Assembly: GCF_003010935.1 (NCBI RefSeq)
Contig: NZ_PGGN01000006.1
Coordinates: 62,001 to 126,000, forward strand
From: Phyllobacterium endophyticum
Lineage (GTDB): Bacteria > Pseudomonadota > Alphaproteobacteria > Rhizobiales > Rhizobiaceae
Direction of reading: 5' to 3'
Length of the DNA: 64,000 nucleotides
Shown here: in pieces, positions 17,872 through 27,689 of the stretch
Numbering within the stretch: the stretch's first letter is position 1
How the letters are laid out: every line of letters begins with the position of its first letter
Made by a program: the position numbers and the translations under genes
The notes under the pieces: generated by a model
What the model was told of the DNA's origin: nothing
Database searches by the model: none
The model's input: only the letters and a program-made list of their open reading frames with translations

Positions 17872-18612
17872 TCAACGCGAACTCGTGCTTGCGGTGCCTT
17901 GCGGCGCAAGGACCGGCACGAACACGCGGCGCGACGCGCGTTTGGCGACGGGCAGTCCCTGATAGATGCGTTTTTGCGCTTCGACGATCAAAACGCCAGA
18001 AAACATTGGCCAGAACCGCCTGCCTGCCCGCTCGAACAACGATGCCGGGCGCATCATCGATTTTCGCGAAGACGGCGGAAAGAACAGCGCTTCGCACCAG
18101 GGACCCGGCGTGAAATTCGCCTCCCTCAGCAGGCGGGTCAGCTGGCCCCGGCTATAGGGCCGGCCGCTTCCGAACGGCGTATGTTCGAACCTCGCCCACA
18201 GCCCGCGCCGGTTCGGAACGACGATGACGAGCCGGCCGTTGGGAGCAAGCGCCCGCCACATTTCCTTGAGCGTTTCGCGTGGATCTTCGGCATGTTCCAA
18301 CGCATGGATCATCAGAATTCTGTCCACTGCCGAGTCGGGTAACGGCAATTCTTCTTCGAAAATCAACGCTGTAGCCGATGGCTCGGCTGGCGGCCAGCTC
18401 GCAGCGCCCTGTCCTGCCGGCATGAATGCGAACGTCCGCTCCGTATCGCCGCGGAAACGGTCGAGGTAAGGAACGGCGTAACCCAGACCGACGAGGCGCT
18501 CACCCGGCAGCTTCGGCCAGATCGGTGCCAATGCCATCGTAATGAAGCGCTCGGTCAGGCGGCCGAGAGTCGAGGCGTAGAATGAACGAAGATCGATTAT
18601 GTCGAGATGCAT
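17872..18612 (-). CDS. Class I SAM-dependent methyltransferase (gloB-linked)
   Basis: The 246-residue protein has a methyltransferase-11 type core: a degenerate motif I (LVGLGYAVPYLDRF), then LPLPDSAVDRILMIHALEHAEDP (motif II region, about residues 90-112) and LAPNGRLVIVVPNRRG. The glycine-rich SAM loop is weaker than usual, so activity should not be assumed. It lies divergent from gloB, the standard arrangement in rhizobia. The C-terminus is basic and Ser/Thr-rich. The substrate is unknown. Confidence 0.82.
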   Translation of the reverse strand: MHLDIIDLRSFYASTLGRLTERFITMALAPIWPKLPGERLVGLGYAVPYLDRFRGDTERTFAFMPAGQGAASWPPAEPSATALIFEEELPLPDSAVDRILMIHALEHAEDPRETLKEMWRALAPNGRLVIVVPNRRGLWARFEHTPFGSGRPYSRGQLTRLLREANFTPGPWCEALFFPPSSRKSMMRPASLFERAGRRFWPMFSGVLIVEAQKRIYQGLPVAKRASRRVFVPVLAPQGTASTSSR

Positions 18613-18722
18613 GGGCGCAACGTAACATGGAAGATGAGAACATCAACAATCGGCTGAGTCATGGGTTGCGGCGCTGGCGCCAGCAGGACTATCGTGCGCC
18701 TCGAAAGAAAGAGAGAACGGCC

Positions 18723-19493
18723 ATGTCCCCATTGCAGATAGAACAGTTCGCGGCGCGCAGTGATAATTTCGGCGTGCTGGTCCACGACCCCGAAACCGGT
18801 CTGACCGCGTCCATCGATGCCCCCGAGGAACAGCCAATTCTCGACGCGCTCAAGCGACGCGGCTGGAACCTTACTCATGTCTTCACAACTCACCATCACA
18901 CGGATCACGTCGAAGCCAACCTCGCGCTCAAGAAGCGCTTCGGCGTGGAAATCATAGGGCCGGAGGACGAAAAATCGAAAATTCCGGGCTTGGACCGCGG
19001 CGTTGGCCATGGCGATCGCTTCAAGTTCGGCAGGTTTGATGTGGAGGTTATTTCCACGCCAGGGCACACTGCCGGCGAGATCTCGTTTCACATCCCCGCC
19101 GCCAAGGTCGTTTTCACTGGCGACACGCTGTTCTCGCTCGGCTGCGGGCGGCTTTTCGAGGGTACGCCTGTCACCATGTTCAAGTCGCTGCAGCGACTGC
19201 TCGCGCTGCCAAGTGAAACGGAGATCTATTGCGGCCACGAGTACAGCGAGAGCAATGCCCGCTTCGCCCTGACGATCGACCCGGAAAACTCGGCGCTCAA
19301 GGAACGAGCCAGGCAGATCAACACGTTGCGGGAAGCGGGTCTGCCCACATTGCCGACAACACTCATGCGTGAGATGGCGACCAATCCGTTTCTCCGCTGG
19401 CACGATGCGGCAATTCGCAAGAATCTGAACATGGAAGATGCAACCGACGAGGCGGTCTTTGCTGAGATTCGTAAACGCAAGGACAATTTCTGA
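18723..19493 (+). CDS. gloB: Hydroxyacylglutathione hydrolase (glyoxalase II)
   Basis: The 256-residue metallo-beta-lactamase-fold enzyme hydrolyses S-lactoylglutathione to D-lactate and glutathione, completing methylglyoxal detoxification. The binuclear metal motif THHHTDH is at residues 56-62, with further ligands in TPGHTAGEIS and FTGDTLFSLGCGR and the C-terminal glutathione-binding KxR region. The start at 18723 follows a GAGAGAA stretch and fits the family; the frame is open further upstream but overlaps the divergent methyltransferase. A DUF985 cupin gene follows after two bases, so they are probably one transcript. Confidence 0.94.
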   Translation: MSPLQIEQFAARSDNFGVLVHDPETGLTASIDAPEEQPILDALKRRGWNLTHVFTTHHHTDHVEANLALKKRFGVEIIGPEDEKSKIPGLDRGVGHGDRFKFGRFDVEVISTPGHTAGEISFHIPAAKVVFTGDTLFSLGCGRLFEGTPVTMFKSLQRLLALPSETEIYCGHEYSESNARFALTIDPENSALKERARQINTLREAGLPTLPTTLMREMATNPFLRWHDAAIRKNLNMEDATDEAVFAEIRKRKDNF

Positions 19494-19495
19494 TC

Positions 19496-19927
19496 ATGCT
19501 GACCGCAGAGGATATTCGCCGACACCTTGGACTTGAGCCCCATCCGGAAGGCGGCTCTTATGTCCAAACTTTCCGCGACAACCAAGGCGACTGGCCACAG
19601 GGCGGTCGCGGTTATTCCACGGCCATCTACTTTCTTCTTGAGGAAGGCCAAGTTTCGGCCTGGCACCGTGTCAGGGATGCCGCCGAGGTTTGGCACTGGT
19701 ATGGTGGAGCGCCTTTGCTCTTGACGATTGCCTCCCAGGGATCACCGCAGGAATCTCACACGCTCGGGCTTGACCTCGCGCAAGGACAGCGCCCGCAAGC
19801 TGTTGTTCCGGCAGGACAATGGCAAACTGCCAGGAGCCTTGGCGAATGGACCCTTGTCGGCTGCACGGTCGCACCTGGATTTGATTTCGCTCAGTTCGAG
19901 ATGGCAGAACCTGGCTGGGAACCCTGA
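19496..19927 (+). CDS. DUF985 cupin-fold protein
   Basis: The 143-residue protein matches the cupin_5/DUF985 family: an N-terminal LGLEPHPEGGSYVQTFR, a central YFLLEEGQVSAWHRV and a C-terminal GCTVAPGFDFAQFEM. Its role is not established. It begins two bases after gloB, so it is probably co-translated. Its 3' end overlaps the 3' end of the convergent EamA transporter gene by 37 bases. Confidence 0.88.
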   Translation: MLTAEDIRRHLGLEPHPEGGSYVQTFRDNQGDWPQGGRGYSTAIYFLLEEGQVSAWHRVRDAAEVWHWYGGAPLLLTIASQGSPQESHTLGLDLAQGQRPQAVVPAGQWQTARSLGEWTLVGCTVAPGFDFAQFEMAEPGWEP

Positions 19928-20784
19928 CGGCGTCTGAAGAGCATGTCTTTGGCGGCGATGACCGCACCCAGTGTAATCAAGAGACAAGCCAGCGTCACGC
20001 GCTCCGTCGGCTCCGTCACGCCCGCGATGATCAGCACGAGCGTCGAAAGCAACGGCGCCGCATAGCTGGCAGCGCCAAGTACCTGTATATTGCCGCGCTT
20101 GACGCCGTAGTCCCAGACGTAGAAGGCCGCTCCTACTGGAAAGAGACCGAGGCCGAGCACGGCGAGCCACTGAACGGACCCTTCCGGCCAGACCGTCTGC
20201 TCGAGCAACAGGTGCGAAATCAGCGAGAATATCGACGTAGCTATACAAAAGCCGGTCACAGCGTCCGTGGGGACTTCAGAAAAACGCCGCGAAAGCAATG
20301 AATAAGCCGCCCAGGTCAGGGCGCAAAGCCCCGCCATCGCGTAGCCGAAGGCGAACCGCGGATCGAACCCGGGGCCGCCGCCTTTCGTTATGATCAGCAC
20401 TGTCCCAGCCAAGCCCAGAACTGTGCCGAGAACGTGGAACCAGCGGAGCTTTTCGCCCGGCATCAGCGCGGAGCCGACCACGATGAACAACGGCCACAGG
20501 TAGGCGATGAGGCTCGCGTCGACAGCCGGTGCGTTGCGCAAGGCTGTAAAATAGAGGAAGTGATAGCCGAATAGCCCGGCAACACCGAGCAGCCAGACCT
20601 TTGCGGGCTGGCGCAGATGCCGCGCAGCGCCCGGACGCCAGAGCCACGAGACCACCCCGAGACACGCTCCGATCGCAAACGTCATGGCGGTCAGCTGAAA
20701 TGGTGGAACTTTCCCCGAAATATCAGTGAAAAGCGCGAGCATCGCCCACATGATAATCGCAAGAAAACCAATGAACGTAGCCAA
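19891..20784 (-). CDS. EamA/DMT-family transporter
   Basis: The 297-residue membrane protein has about ten hydrophobic segments arranged as two EamA repeats (an example is WLLGVAGLFGYHFLYFTALRNAP in the first). The DMT superfamily contains metabolite and amino acid exporters; the closest overall pattern is YddG-like aromatic amino acid export, but that is only a resemblance. Its 3' end overlaps the cupin gene on the other strand. It is followed upstream by the DUF3108 gene on the same strand, 38 bases away. Confidence 0.88.
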   Translation of the reverse strand: MATFIGFLAIIMWAMLALFTDISGKVPPFQLTAMTFAIGACLGVVSWLWRPGAARHLRQPAKVWLLGVAGLFGYHFLYFTALRNAPAVDASLIAYLWPLFIVVGSALMPGEKLRWFHVLGTVLGLAGTVLIITKGGGPGFDPRFAFGYAMAGLCALTWAAYSLLSRRFSEVPTDAVTGFCIATSIFSLISHLLLEQTVWPEGSVQWLAVLGLGLFPVGAAFYVWDYGVKRGNIQVLGAASYAAPLLSTLVLIIAGVTEPTERVTLACLLITLGAVIAAKDMLFRRRQGSQPGSAISN

Positions 20785-20822
20785 ACAGCACCCCGGGTTC
20801 GAAGGCGGCTATCTGGCCGCGT

Positions 20823-21635
20823 CTATTGCGTCTTTTCAAAACGGGTTGCGTAAACAGTCACCGTCCCGATCTGCGTGCCGATCTTCGCCTGCACCGGCGA
20901 ATAGATAGCGGAGTTGCCAAGAGATGCAAAGGTGAGACTGATCTTGCTGGAGTTCTTCAGGTATTCGATGGCTTTCCGACCTGCCTGGAAGCCCGCGAGG
21001 GGGACGAACTTGGCTGAGCACGTGATAGCGTTTCCCTTGAAACCTTTGGTCGCGAAAGGCCGTGCCCTGCCGGAAGGAGAAAGTTTCAGATCAACGCGCG
21101 TCTGGCCATCGAACAGGTGCAACGTCTGGCGGCAGACCTGATCAAGACTGTCTGCTGCCACCATCACCCCCGAAATGGGATCGGCGACCGATCTAAGATC
21201 AGCAGGTTTCAAGTCTACCCAATTGTTCTTCTTTTTAATCGGAGGCACATTGACAGCATTCGTCACATTGCCGTCCGCAAAGGCGATCGATGTGCTCTTG
21301 TCGCGGTTCCCGTGCCGGTATTTTACCGCATAGTGAGTCGGCATGGGACCAGTGTTGGCGAATCGGCCGGCAACATCGAGCCTGCCGCTCGTGTCGTCGA
21401 ACAGGCTGGCCAGACCCGAGCTGGAAAGAGACCCGACAACCTTATAAGTCCGGTCATCGGAAACATCGGTTGAAAAACTTGCCTTGGCGATCGACAGGCC
21501 GAAAAGCGAGACACGATAATCTGTTTGATAGGACTGAGCGCCCTGCGCTGAACATGTCCCCAGCATCAGCGTAGTGAGCGGCATTAACATGAATGTGCGG
21601 ATGGCATACTGCTTCTTGGCTTCCATTTTCGTCAT
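20823..21635 (-). CDS. DUF3108 exported protein
   Basis: The roughly 270-residue protein has a signal peptide (TFMLMPLTTLMLGTCSAQG) and the DUF3108 domain: YQTDYRVSLFGLSIAKASF near the N-terminus and a C-terminal beta-rich part. No function is established for the family, which in rhizobia is found next to rpmB, as here. The start is between 21635 and 21626 (two in-frame ATGs); the frame is open to 21719 but that part is not family-like. It is divergent from rpmB. Confidence 0.83.
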   Translation of the reverse strand: MTKMEAKKQYAIRTFMLMPLTTLMLGTCSAQGAQSYQTDYRVSLFGLSIAKASFSTDVSDDRTYKVVGSLSSSGLASLFDDTSGRLDVAGRFANTGPMPTHYAVKYRHGNRDKSTSIAFADGNVTNAVNVPPIKKKNNWVDLKPADLRSVADPISGVMVAADSLDQVCRQTLHLFDGQTRVDLKLSPSGRARPFATKGFKGNAITCSAKFVPLAGFQAGRKAIEYLKNSSKISLTFASLGNSAIYSPVQAKIGTQIGTVTVYATRFEKTQ

Positions 21636-21899
21636 TCTCGTCCGAAGCATCCCTGCAATCATTGTTCGAGCGCACAAAGCAGGCAAAGTTGTGATAAACA
21701 TTGCAAAGCTGGCGTGCATTATACAAAACCGGCGTCAAACATGGTATATGTGCACTTGACGCGCACGACCCATATCACTATAGAAACGCGACTTCCCAAT
21801 AGGCCGCCCGTCCGATAAGCGAGCCGCTGCACGGCGACGTGCGATGGTAGCAGGAAATATCCGGACACAGGCGAATGAAAAAATTAAAGGTGAGACCAG

Positions 21900-22199
21900 A
21901 TGTCCCGCACATGTGAATTGACCGCTAAGTCGGTACAGTATGGTAACAATGTGAGCCACGCGAACAACAGGACGCGCCGCCGCTTCTTGCCGAATCTTTG
22001 CCATGTCACGCTTATCTCCGAAGCACTCGGGCAGAGCTATCGTCTTCGTGTATCGGCACATGCATTGCGCACCGTTGAGCATCGCGGTGGTTTGGACGCA
22101 TTTCTGGTCAAGGCTGACGAGAAGGAGCTGTCGCAGCGCGCTCGCCTCCTGAAGCGCCAAATCGCCAAGAAGCTTCTCGAAGCTCCTGTCGCTGCTTGA
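21900..22199 (+). CDS. rpmB: 50S ribosomal protein L28
   Basis: The 99-residue basic protein starts [26 protein letters not shown], the L28 signature, and has the C-terminal extension typical of alphaproteobacterial L28. It is a structural protein of the large ribosomal subunit. It is a single-gene unit divergent from the DUF3108 gene. The 264-base upstream region probably contains its promoter, but no boxes could be fixed with confidence. Confidence 0.96.
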   Translation: MSRTCELTAKSVQYGNNVSHANNRTRRRFLPNLCHVTLISEALGQSYRLRVSAHALRTVEHRGGLDAFLVKADEKELSQRARLLKRQIAKKLLEAPVAA

Positions 22200-22229
22200 T
22201 CAGCAATCCCGTCCGTTTCTAGTCGTCAG

Positions 22230-22247
22230 GGCCAGCACATGCTGGCC
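22230..22247. other. Perfect 8-bp hairpin between rpmB and yhhQ
   Basis: GGCCAGCA-CA-TGCTGGCC forms a perfect stem with a two-base loop. There is no T-run after it on either strand, so it is not a standard terminator. It could attenuate or separate rpmB from the downstream transporter. Confidence 0.45.
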
Positions 22248-22278
22248 AAGAGCTGGTTCCATTACCCAGGATAAAAAA

Positions 22279-22929
22279 ATGTCGCTGCAACGCGCCTATA
22301 GCTTTTCAGACTTCATTCTTCCCGTTCTGGCCATGTGCGCGGTGGTTGCCGCATCGAACATCCTGGTTCAGTATCCTTTCAATCATTTTGGAATGGGGGA
22401 CATACTTACCTATGGCGCCTTCACCTATCCCATAGCATTTCTGGTCAACGATCTTGCAAACCGCACATTCGGCCCGGCATTTGCGCGCAGGGTCGTCTAC
22501 GCCGGGTTCACTATTGCCGTCATTCTGTCGATCTGGCTTGCCACACCACGCATCGCAATCGCTTCCGGCACTGCGTTCCTGACAGCCCAGCTCCTTGACA
22601 TCACTGTATTCAACAAGTTGCGCCAATTGACCTGGTGGAAAGCGCCTTTCGCCTCGGCCATCTTCGGTTCACTTCTCGACACGCTCCTGTTTTTTTCGAT
22701 CGCTTTTGCCGCAAACTTCGCCTGGATCGACGCCGCCACAGGACACGCCGACTCGTCGCTTGCCATGCTGGTGCCTTTCTTTGGCAGGGAAATTCCCTTG
22801 TGGATGTCGCTTGGCATCGGCGATCTGATGGTCAAGATGTTCATGGCTGTCGTGATGCTCGTGCCGTATGGGGCCATCCTCGCGATTTTCGCGCCTGCTA
22901 TCTACTCGGCAAGCCGGAATTCCAGATAA
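22279..22929 (+). CDS. yhhQ: YhhQ-family queuosine precursor transporter
   Basis: The 216-residue integral membrane protein has about six hydrophobic segments. It matches the VUT/YhhQ family, which imports preQ0/preQ1 for queuosine tRNA modification. Family features are ASNILVQYPF in the first helix, the TYGAFTYPIAFLVNDLANR loop and the GDLMVKMFMAV segment. I looked for a preQ1 riboswitch in the 79-base leader and saw no convincing one. Its 3' end overlaps the convergent phytase-like gene by 28 bases. Confidence 0.88.
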   Translation: MSLQRAYSFSDFILPVLAMCAVVAASNILVQYPFNHFGMGDILTYGAFTYPIAFLVNDLANRTFGPAFARRVVYAGFTIAVILSIWLATPRIAIASGTAFLTAQLLDITVFNKLRQLTWWKAPFASAIFGSLLDTLLFFSIAFAANFAWIDAATGHADSSLAMLVPFFGREIPLWMSLGIGDLMVKMFMAVVMLVPYGAILAIFAPAIYSASRNSR

Positions 22930-23915
22930 AGATTCCGCTGCACGATAGAGTGGTTGTCGTCTGACACGAGTGAAAGTCGGGTAGAACCGTCATCCGCCTG
23001 CCAAACGTCAAGTCCCTCCATGTTGTCTATCTGGTCGCGCATGTCGGCGTGCAGGATGAACGGGCCATCTACCGTTGCGCCCGGCCTGATATCTCCTGCA
23101 GCGATCCGCCGTATTCTAAGGACCACGCCGCTTGCCATGCTGAAGCGGCGCTCAAGTAGCAGCAAGTCGCCGTTGGGGAGGAAATCCCCATCGCTGACGT
23201 CGAAGTCATCCAGTCGTTTGACGAAGAAGACACCTTTCTGCGGCCCCTCCAATATGGCGCCAAACATATCTCCGGCCCTGTTGATGCTTTTTTCAGTCAC
23301 GGCAACGCGCGCGCCGCGCAGCGGGCTTGACGCTGGCGCCACGGCAACAGCTTCGAGGCCACGATTGTTTCGCAGCTCGTCACGCGGGATGGGTAGGGGA
23401 ATATTCTTTGGCGTCGAAGCGAAGTTCTCAACGTCCAACCGATATTCTTCAATTCGGTGAATGCGTTCGAACGAGACTGTAACGGTATCGCCGGAAACAC
23501 TCATCCCTTCGGCATCGGAGTTCCACTTGCCCTCGACGGGAATACCCTGGTCGCTCTGAATCGGCGCCAACCGGAAATTTGCAATCGATGCAGGCCTGCC
23601 CTTCTCGTCGCGCTGCATTGTGCCGGCATACCAGAAGCCTGTATCAGTGACGCCAAGAAATCTGCTCCCGGAATCGAGGTAGCGAAAGGCGGAGAGCCCG
23701 CCAAAATCGGAACTTGCAGAGGCCATTTCCAGACCGCCGACGAATTCCAGCGCACCGAATTGCTTCGCCGAAGATCCAATACGAAAATTCGAGATAACAC
23801 GGCAGCCTATGATCGCAGGCGAAACACCCTCGCTCTCTTCTGCCACAGTTGGAAAGGCACCGATGATTGTAAGGCAAACTGCTGCGCGCCGAAGAACCTG
23901 CGCGGTTAGGCTCAT
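22902..23915 (-). CDS. Esterase-like activity of phytase family protein, exported
   Basis: The 337-residue protein has a signal peptide (about residues 1-25) and repeated beta-propeller-like segments (GGLSAFRYLDSGSRFLGVTDTGFW, DAEGMSVSG, NRGLEAVAVAP, NMEGLDVWQ), as in the PF13449 family, named for esterase-like activity in phytases. Natural substrates are unknown. The start at 23915 lies one base after the cobT stop codon (TAG-C-ATG), so it is very probably translationally coupled to cobT. Why a secreted esterase-like protein follows cobaltochelatase is unclear; this neighbourhood is often seen in rhizobia. Confidence 0.86.
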   Translation of the reverse strand: MSLTAQVLRRAAVCLTIIGAFPTVAEESEGVSPAIIGCRVISNFRIGSSAKQFGALEFVGGLEMASASSDFGGLSAFRYLDSGSRFLGVTDTGFWYAGTMQRDEKGRPASIANFRLAPIQSDQGIPVEGKWNSDAEGMSVSGDTVTVSFERIHRIEEYRLDVENFASTPKNIPLPIPRDELRNNRGLEAVAVAPASSPLRGARVAVTEKSINRAGDMFGAILEGPQKGVFFVKRLDDFDVSDGDFLPNGDLLLLERRFSMASGVVLRIRRIAAGDIRPGATVDGPFILHADMRDQIDNMEGLDVWQADDGSTRLSLVSDDNHSIVQRNLYLEFRLAE

Positions 23916-23916
23916 G

Positions 23917-25806
23917 CTATCGCCGCGCCGATTTTTTTGGGCTCGAGCGCTCCGGTTCTTCAAATAGCGAAGCCAGCTGTTCCGTCATGGCACCGGCAAG
24001 CTCCTCTGCATCGACGATGGTGACAGCGCGGCGATAGTACCGGGTCACATCATGACCGATACCAATGGCGATCAACTCAACCGGCGAACGTGTTTCGATT
24101 TCCTCGATCACGGCGCGCAAATGCCGCTCCAGATAGTTGCCCGGATTGACGGACAGCGTGCTGTCATCGACCGGAGCTCCATCCGAGATCATCATCAGGA
24201 TGCGCCGCTGCTCGGGACGACCAAGCAGCCGCTGGTGCGCCCATATCAGCGCCTCACCGTCAATATTCTCCTTCAGGAGGCCTTCCCGCATCATCAATCC
24301 AAGATTGCGCCGCGAGCGCCGCCATGGGGCGTCAGCACGCTTGTAGACAATGTGGCGCAGATCGTTGAGACGACCGGGATTGGCGGGTTTGCCGCGCTCC
24401 AACCAGGCTTCACGCGCCTGACCGCCCTTCCAGGCCTTTGTGGTGAACCCGAGAATTTCAACCTTCACACCACAGCGCTCCAGCGTTCTCGCCAGAATAT
24501 CCGCGCATGTAGCCGCAACTGTAATAGGCCTTCCGCGCATTGAACCGGAGTTGTCGATCAGGAGAGTGACCACAGTGTCGCGGAAGTCTGTGTCGCGCTC
24601 CTGCTTGTAGGAAAGCGGTTGTGTCGGATCTATCACAATGCGCACAAGACGGGCGCTGTCGAGGTAGCCCTCTTCCAGATCGAAATCCCACGAGCGGTTT
24701 TGCTGTGCCATAAGACGGCGTTGCAGCTTGTTTGCCAGGCGTCCAACGACGGCGGAAAGATTGGCGAGCTGCTTGTCGAGGAAAGCCCGCAAGCGTTCCA
24801 GTTCGGCCTCGTCGCAGAGCTCTTCCGCGTCTGTCGTTTCGTCGAACTCCTGCGTGAAAATCTTGTATCCGCTTTCACTGCCGAGATTGGAGAAAGGCTG
24901 GTTGGGGCGGCGCGCCTCGCCAGGGATCTCCGCATCCGCGTCTGAATCTTCATCCATATCATCGGACGATGCATCGGCGGCTTCGGTTTCGCCGGACTGG
25001 CTGTCGTCGCTCGAAGTATCGGATTCATCATTCTCGGACGCGTCACTGCCTTCGTTCTCGTCCGACCCGCCTTCGTTGTTTTCTTCAGGTTCGGGCGAGT
25101 CTTCGTTGTCGTTCTGGCTGTCGTCTTCCTGGCTCTCCTGCGCAAGCTCTTCGGCCATCTCCATGGAAGCCAGCATTTCACGCACCACCCGAGCAAATGC
25201 GTTCTGATCGTTTATCTTGGCACCGAGATGATCGAGATCGTCCGAAGCTTTTTCCTCGATCCAGTCACGCCACAGGTCAAGCACGTTGCCGGCTGATACC
25301 GGAGCCTTGCGGCCGGTCAGCTTCTCACGGACCAGCAGTGCCACTGCTTCTTCCAGGGGGGCTTCTGCTTTATCCGTTATTGCGGGGAAATTGGCACGGG
25401 CATATTTGTCTGACAGCATCGAGGTCAGGTTCTCGGCGACGCCATCCATACGCAGTGCGCCGATAGCCTCCACACGGGCCTGCTCGACGGCGTCGAAGAT
25501 CGCCCTCGCCTGTTTGCCTTCGGGCGCCAGCGTCGCGTGAATACGATCATTGTGGCAAGCTTTGCGCAGCGCCATCGAATCGCCTAGGCCGCGCGTGACA
25601 GCAACGTCATTGGCCGTCGGCCGTTTGGGCAAATCGGGGAGCCGCGCACGATGGCCTGTCAGCGCCGGCTTGTCATTACCGAAGCCGACTTCCATCTCAT
25701 GGTCACCGGCAATTGCGCGCATGCACGCGGTGAGCGCGCGCTTGAAAGGCTCGGCATCAACCGGCCCTTTCGGGTTTGCACGTGAATTGTCTCCCGGGCC
25801 CGCCAT
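23917..25806 (-). CDS. cobT: Aerobic cobaltochelatase subunit CobT
   Basis: The 629-residue protein is the VWA-containing subunit of the ATP-dependent CobNST chelatase that inserts cobalt into hydrogenobyrinic acid a,c-diamide for cobalamin synthesis. It has an N-terminal helical domain, a very acidic Ser/Asp/Glu/Asn linker at about residues 205-305, and a C-terminal von Willebrand domain with MIDAS motif DNSGSM near residue 420. Codon bias in the acidic linker gives long antisense frames that are not genes. It follows cobS after 12 bases; cobN is not in this window. Confidence 0.96.
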   Translation of the reverse strand: MAGPGDNSRANPKGPVDAEPFKRALTACMRAIAGDHEMEVGFGNDKPALTGHRARLPDLPKRPTANDVAVTRGLGDSMALRKACHNDRIHATLAPEGKQARAIFDAVEQARVEAIGALRMDGVAENLTSMLSDKYARANFPAITDKAEAPLEEAVALLVREKLTGRKAPVSAGNVLDLWRDWIEEKASDDLDHLGAKINDQNAFARVVREMLASMEMAEELAQESQEDDSQNDNEDSPEPEENNEGGSDENEGSDASENDESDTSSDDSQSGETEAADASSDDMDEDSDADAEIPGEARRPNQPFSNLGSESGYKIFTQEFDETTDAEELCDEAELERLRAFLDKQLANLSAVVGRLANKLQRRLMAQQNRSWDFDLEEGYLDSARLVRIVIDPTQPLSYKQERDTDFRDTVVTLLIDNSGSMRGRPITVAATCADILARTLERCGVKVEILGFTTKAWKGGQAREAWLERGKPANPGRLNDLRHIVYKRADAPWRRSRRNLGLMMREGLLKENIDGEALIWAHQRLLGRPEQRRILMMISDGAPVDDSTLSVNPGNYLERHLRAVIEEIETRSPVELIAIGIGHDVTRYYRRAVTIVDAEELAGAMTEQLASLFEEPERSSPKKSARR

Positions 25807-25818
25807 CTGACCGGACGC

Positions 25819-26808
25819 TCAGCCAATGACTACATTGGCTGTGGACTCTGGCAGTTCCTTGCCGAAGGCCCGCTGATAGAACTCGGCAACGAGCGGGCGT
25901 TCCAGTTCGTCGCACTTATTGAGGAAGGTCAGGCGGAAGGCAAAACCCACATCCTTGAAGATATCGGCGTTTTCCGCCCATGTGATCACAGTGCGCGGGC
26001 TCATGACAGTCGACAGGTCGCCATTGATGAACGCAGCGCGCGTCATATCGGCAACGCGCACCATCTTCGAGACGATCTCCTTGCCTTCCTTGTTCTGATA
26101 GTGCTTGGCCTTGGCCGCAACGATGGCTGCCTCGTTGTCGTGCGGCAGGTAGTTGAGCGTCGTCACGATGGACCAGCGGTCCATCTGAGCCTGGTTGATC
26201 TGTTGCGTTCCATGGTAAAGGCCCGTCGTATCACCAAGGCCAACCGTGTTTGCCGTTGCGAACAGGCGAAACGCCGGGTGTGGGCGGATAACGCGGCTCT
26301 GATCCAGCAACGTCAGACGGCCCGATGATTCGAGCACCCGCTGAATGACGAACATTACATCCGGACGCCCGGCATCGTACTCATCGAACACCAGGGCGAC
26401 GTTGTGCTGGTAGGCCCACGGCAGAATGCCATCCCGAAATTCGGTAATCTGCATACCTTCCTTGACGACGATCGCGTCCTTGCCGACAAGGTCGATGCGG
26501 CTGACGTGGCTGTCGAGGTTGACACGCACGCAGGGCCAGTTCAGCCGCGCCGCGACCTGCTCGATATGGGTCGACTTTCCAGTACCATGGTAACCGGAAA
26601 CCATGACGCGGCGGTTGAAGGCGAAACCCGCGAGGATGGCCAGCGTCGTTTGTTTGTCGAACAGATAGTCCGTATCGATTTCCGGCACGTAGGCGTCGCC
26701 CGCCTTATAGGCAGGAACCATCATATCGGTGTCAAAACCAAACAACTTCGCAGCAGAAACCGTTGTATCCGGCAAATTCGCAATATCGCGATCAACCTTA
26801 TTCATCAT
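25819..26808 (-). CDS. cobS: Aerobic cobaltochelatase subunit CobS
   Basis: The 329-residue AAA+ ATPase forms a ring with CobT and powers cobalt insertion by CobN. Walker [10 protein letters not shown] is at residues 72-80, Walker B is [14 protein letters not shown], and sensor-region segments ([23 protein letters not shown]) are typical of CobS. GGAGG lies immediately before the first of two adjacent ATGs (26808 and 26805); the second has the better spacing. No cobalamin riboswitch was recognised in the short region upstream, which separates it from a DnaJ-like gene on the same strand. Confidence 0.96.
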   Translation of the reverse strand: MMNKVDRDIANLPDTTVSAAKLFGFDTDMMVPAYKAGDAYVPEIDTDYLFDKQTTLAILAGFAFNRRVMVSGYHGTGKSTHIEQVAARLNWPCVRVNLDSHVSRIDLVGKDAIVVKEGMQITEFRDGILPWAYQHNVALVFDEYDAGRPDVMFVIQRVLESSGRLTLLDQSRVIRPHPAFRLFATANTVGLGDTTGLYHGTQQINQAQMDRWSIVTTLNYLPHDNEAAIVAAKAKHYQNKEGKEIVSKMVRVADMTRAAFINGDLSTVMSPRTVITWAENADIFKDVGFAFRLTFLNKCDELERPLVAEFYQRAFGKELPESTANVVIG

Positions 26809-26891
26809 GCCTCCAGCGCGACTGCACGCGCAGACGCATAAAGATAGTTTGGAACCCCGCTGTGAGGTCCCGAATTCGGCTCAATAACGCG

Positions 26892-27545
26892 TTAGCAGAA
26901 ACCAGCGGCTTTGAGCAATTGATAGGCCTGGATTACGTCACGGAAACGATCCTCGGAAGCCCTGTCACCGCCGTTAGCATCGGGGTGATGGATCTTCACA
27001 AGTTCCTTATAGCGCGACTTTATGTCTTCGCCAGTGGCTTTTGCGCCAAGCCCGAGCGTATCCAGTGCTTTCGACTCCAATGGCTTGAGCTTGCGGACAT
27101 GCACCCGAGCCTCATTGAAAACGCTATTGGGGTCACGAAACCTGTTCTGATATGCCGCGCGACCCGAACGCAATTTCGAGAAATCGGGAGACGTCTTGGC
27201 GCTGGCGCTCGCTTGAGCGCGGGTACTGGCGCTGGCTCCCGCCCCGCTTCCGGGCAACCCGGCGACAGTCCAGGTCGGGCGGTCACCTGTCAGCGCTTCC
27301 TTCTGGTAGCGCGCGACCTCGGCGTCCGAGAGGCCGGAGAAATAATTGTAACCTTTGTTATACTCGCGCACATGGTCGATGCAGAAATGGAAGAACTCGC
27401 CTTCCTTCTCCCGGCCAACGGGCGCACGATGCGGACCGGGCTTGTCGCAACCATCCCACTGGCAGACGGGCGTGCGCGATTTCTCCTCGTCCGCCTTTTT
27501 CGGGCGGATGCGGATGCTGTCAAAATATTTCGAACTAGAGGTCAT
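26892..27545 (-). CDS. J-domain (DnaJ-like) protein
   Basis: The 217-residue protein carries a J domain at its C-terminus instead of its N-terminus: DTLGLGAKATGEDIKSRYKELVKIHHPDANGGD, with the HPD tripeptide, at about residues 160-195. The N-terminal part has a CQWDGCDKPGPHRAP segment and FCIDHVREYNKGYNYF, giving spaced Cys/His residues that could bind zinc. A low-complexity Ala/Ser linker joins the two. This family regularly sits upstream of cobS in Hyphomicrobiales; it probably works as an Hsp70 co-chaperone. The client is unknown. Confidence 0.88.
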   Translation of the reverse strand: MTSSSKYFDSIRIRPKKADEEKSRTPVCQWDGCDKPGPHRAPVGREKEGEFFHFCIDHVREYNKGYNYFSGLSDAEVARYQKEALTGDRPTWTVAGLPGSGAGASASTRAQASASAKTSPDFSKLRSGRAAYQNRFRDPNSVFNEARVHVRKLKPLESKALDTLGLGAKATGEDIKSRYKELVKIHHPDANGGDRASEDRFRDVIQAYQLLKAAGFC

Positions 27546-27689
27546 TGAATCAGAATCATCAACGGATCGGTTTGTGGAACAAGAATTGACATTTACCCAT
27601 GGATCGACCTAACGCCTGAAATGGCGGTAAATTTGTGATCATGAATGGATTTGCCAAGTGAAACTACCATATGGGCGCGGGAGAACGAA

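Noticed and set aside
22200..22278. preQ1 riboswitch upstream of yhhQ
   Set aside because: The leader has a simple 8-bp hairpin only; no preQ1 aptamer core could be recognised.
26809..26891. Cobalamin riboswitch upstream of cobS
   Set aside because: The spacer is too short and has no B12-box-like sequence.
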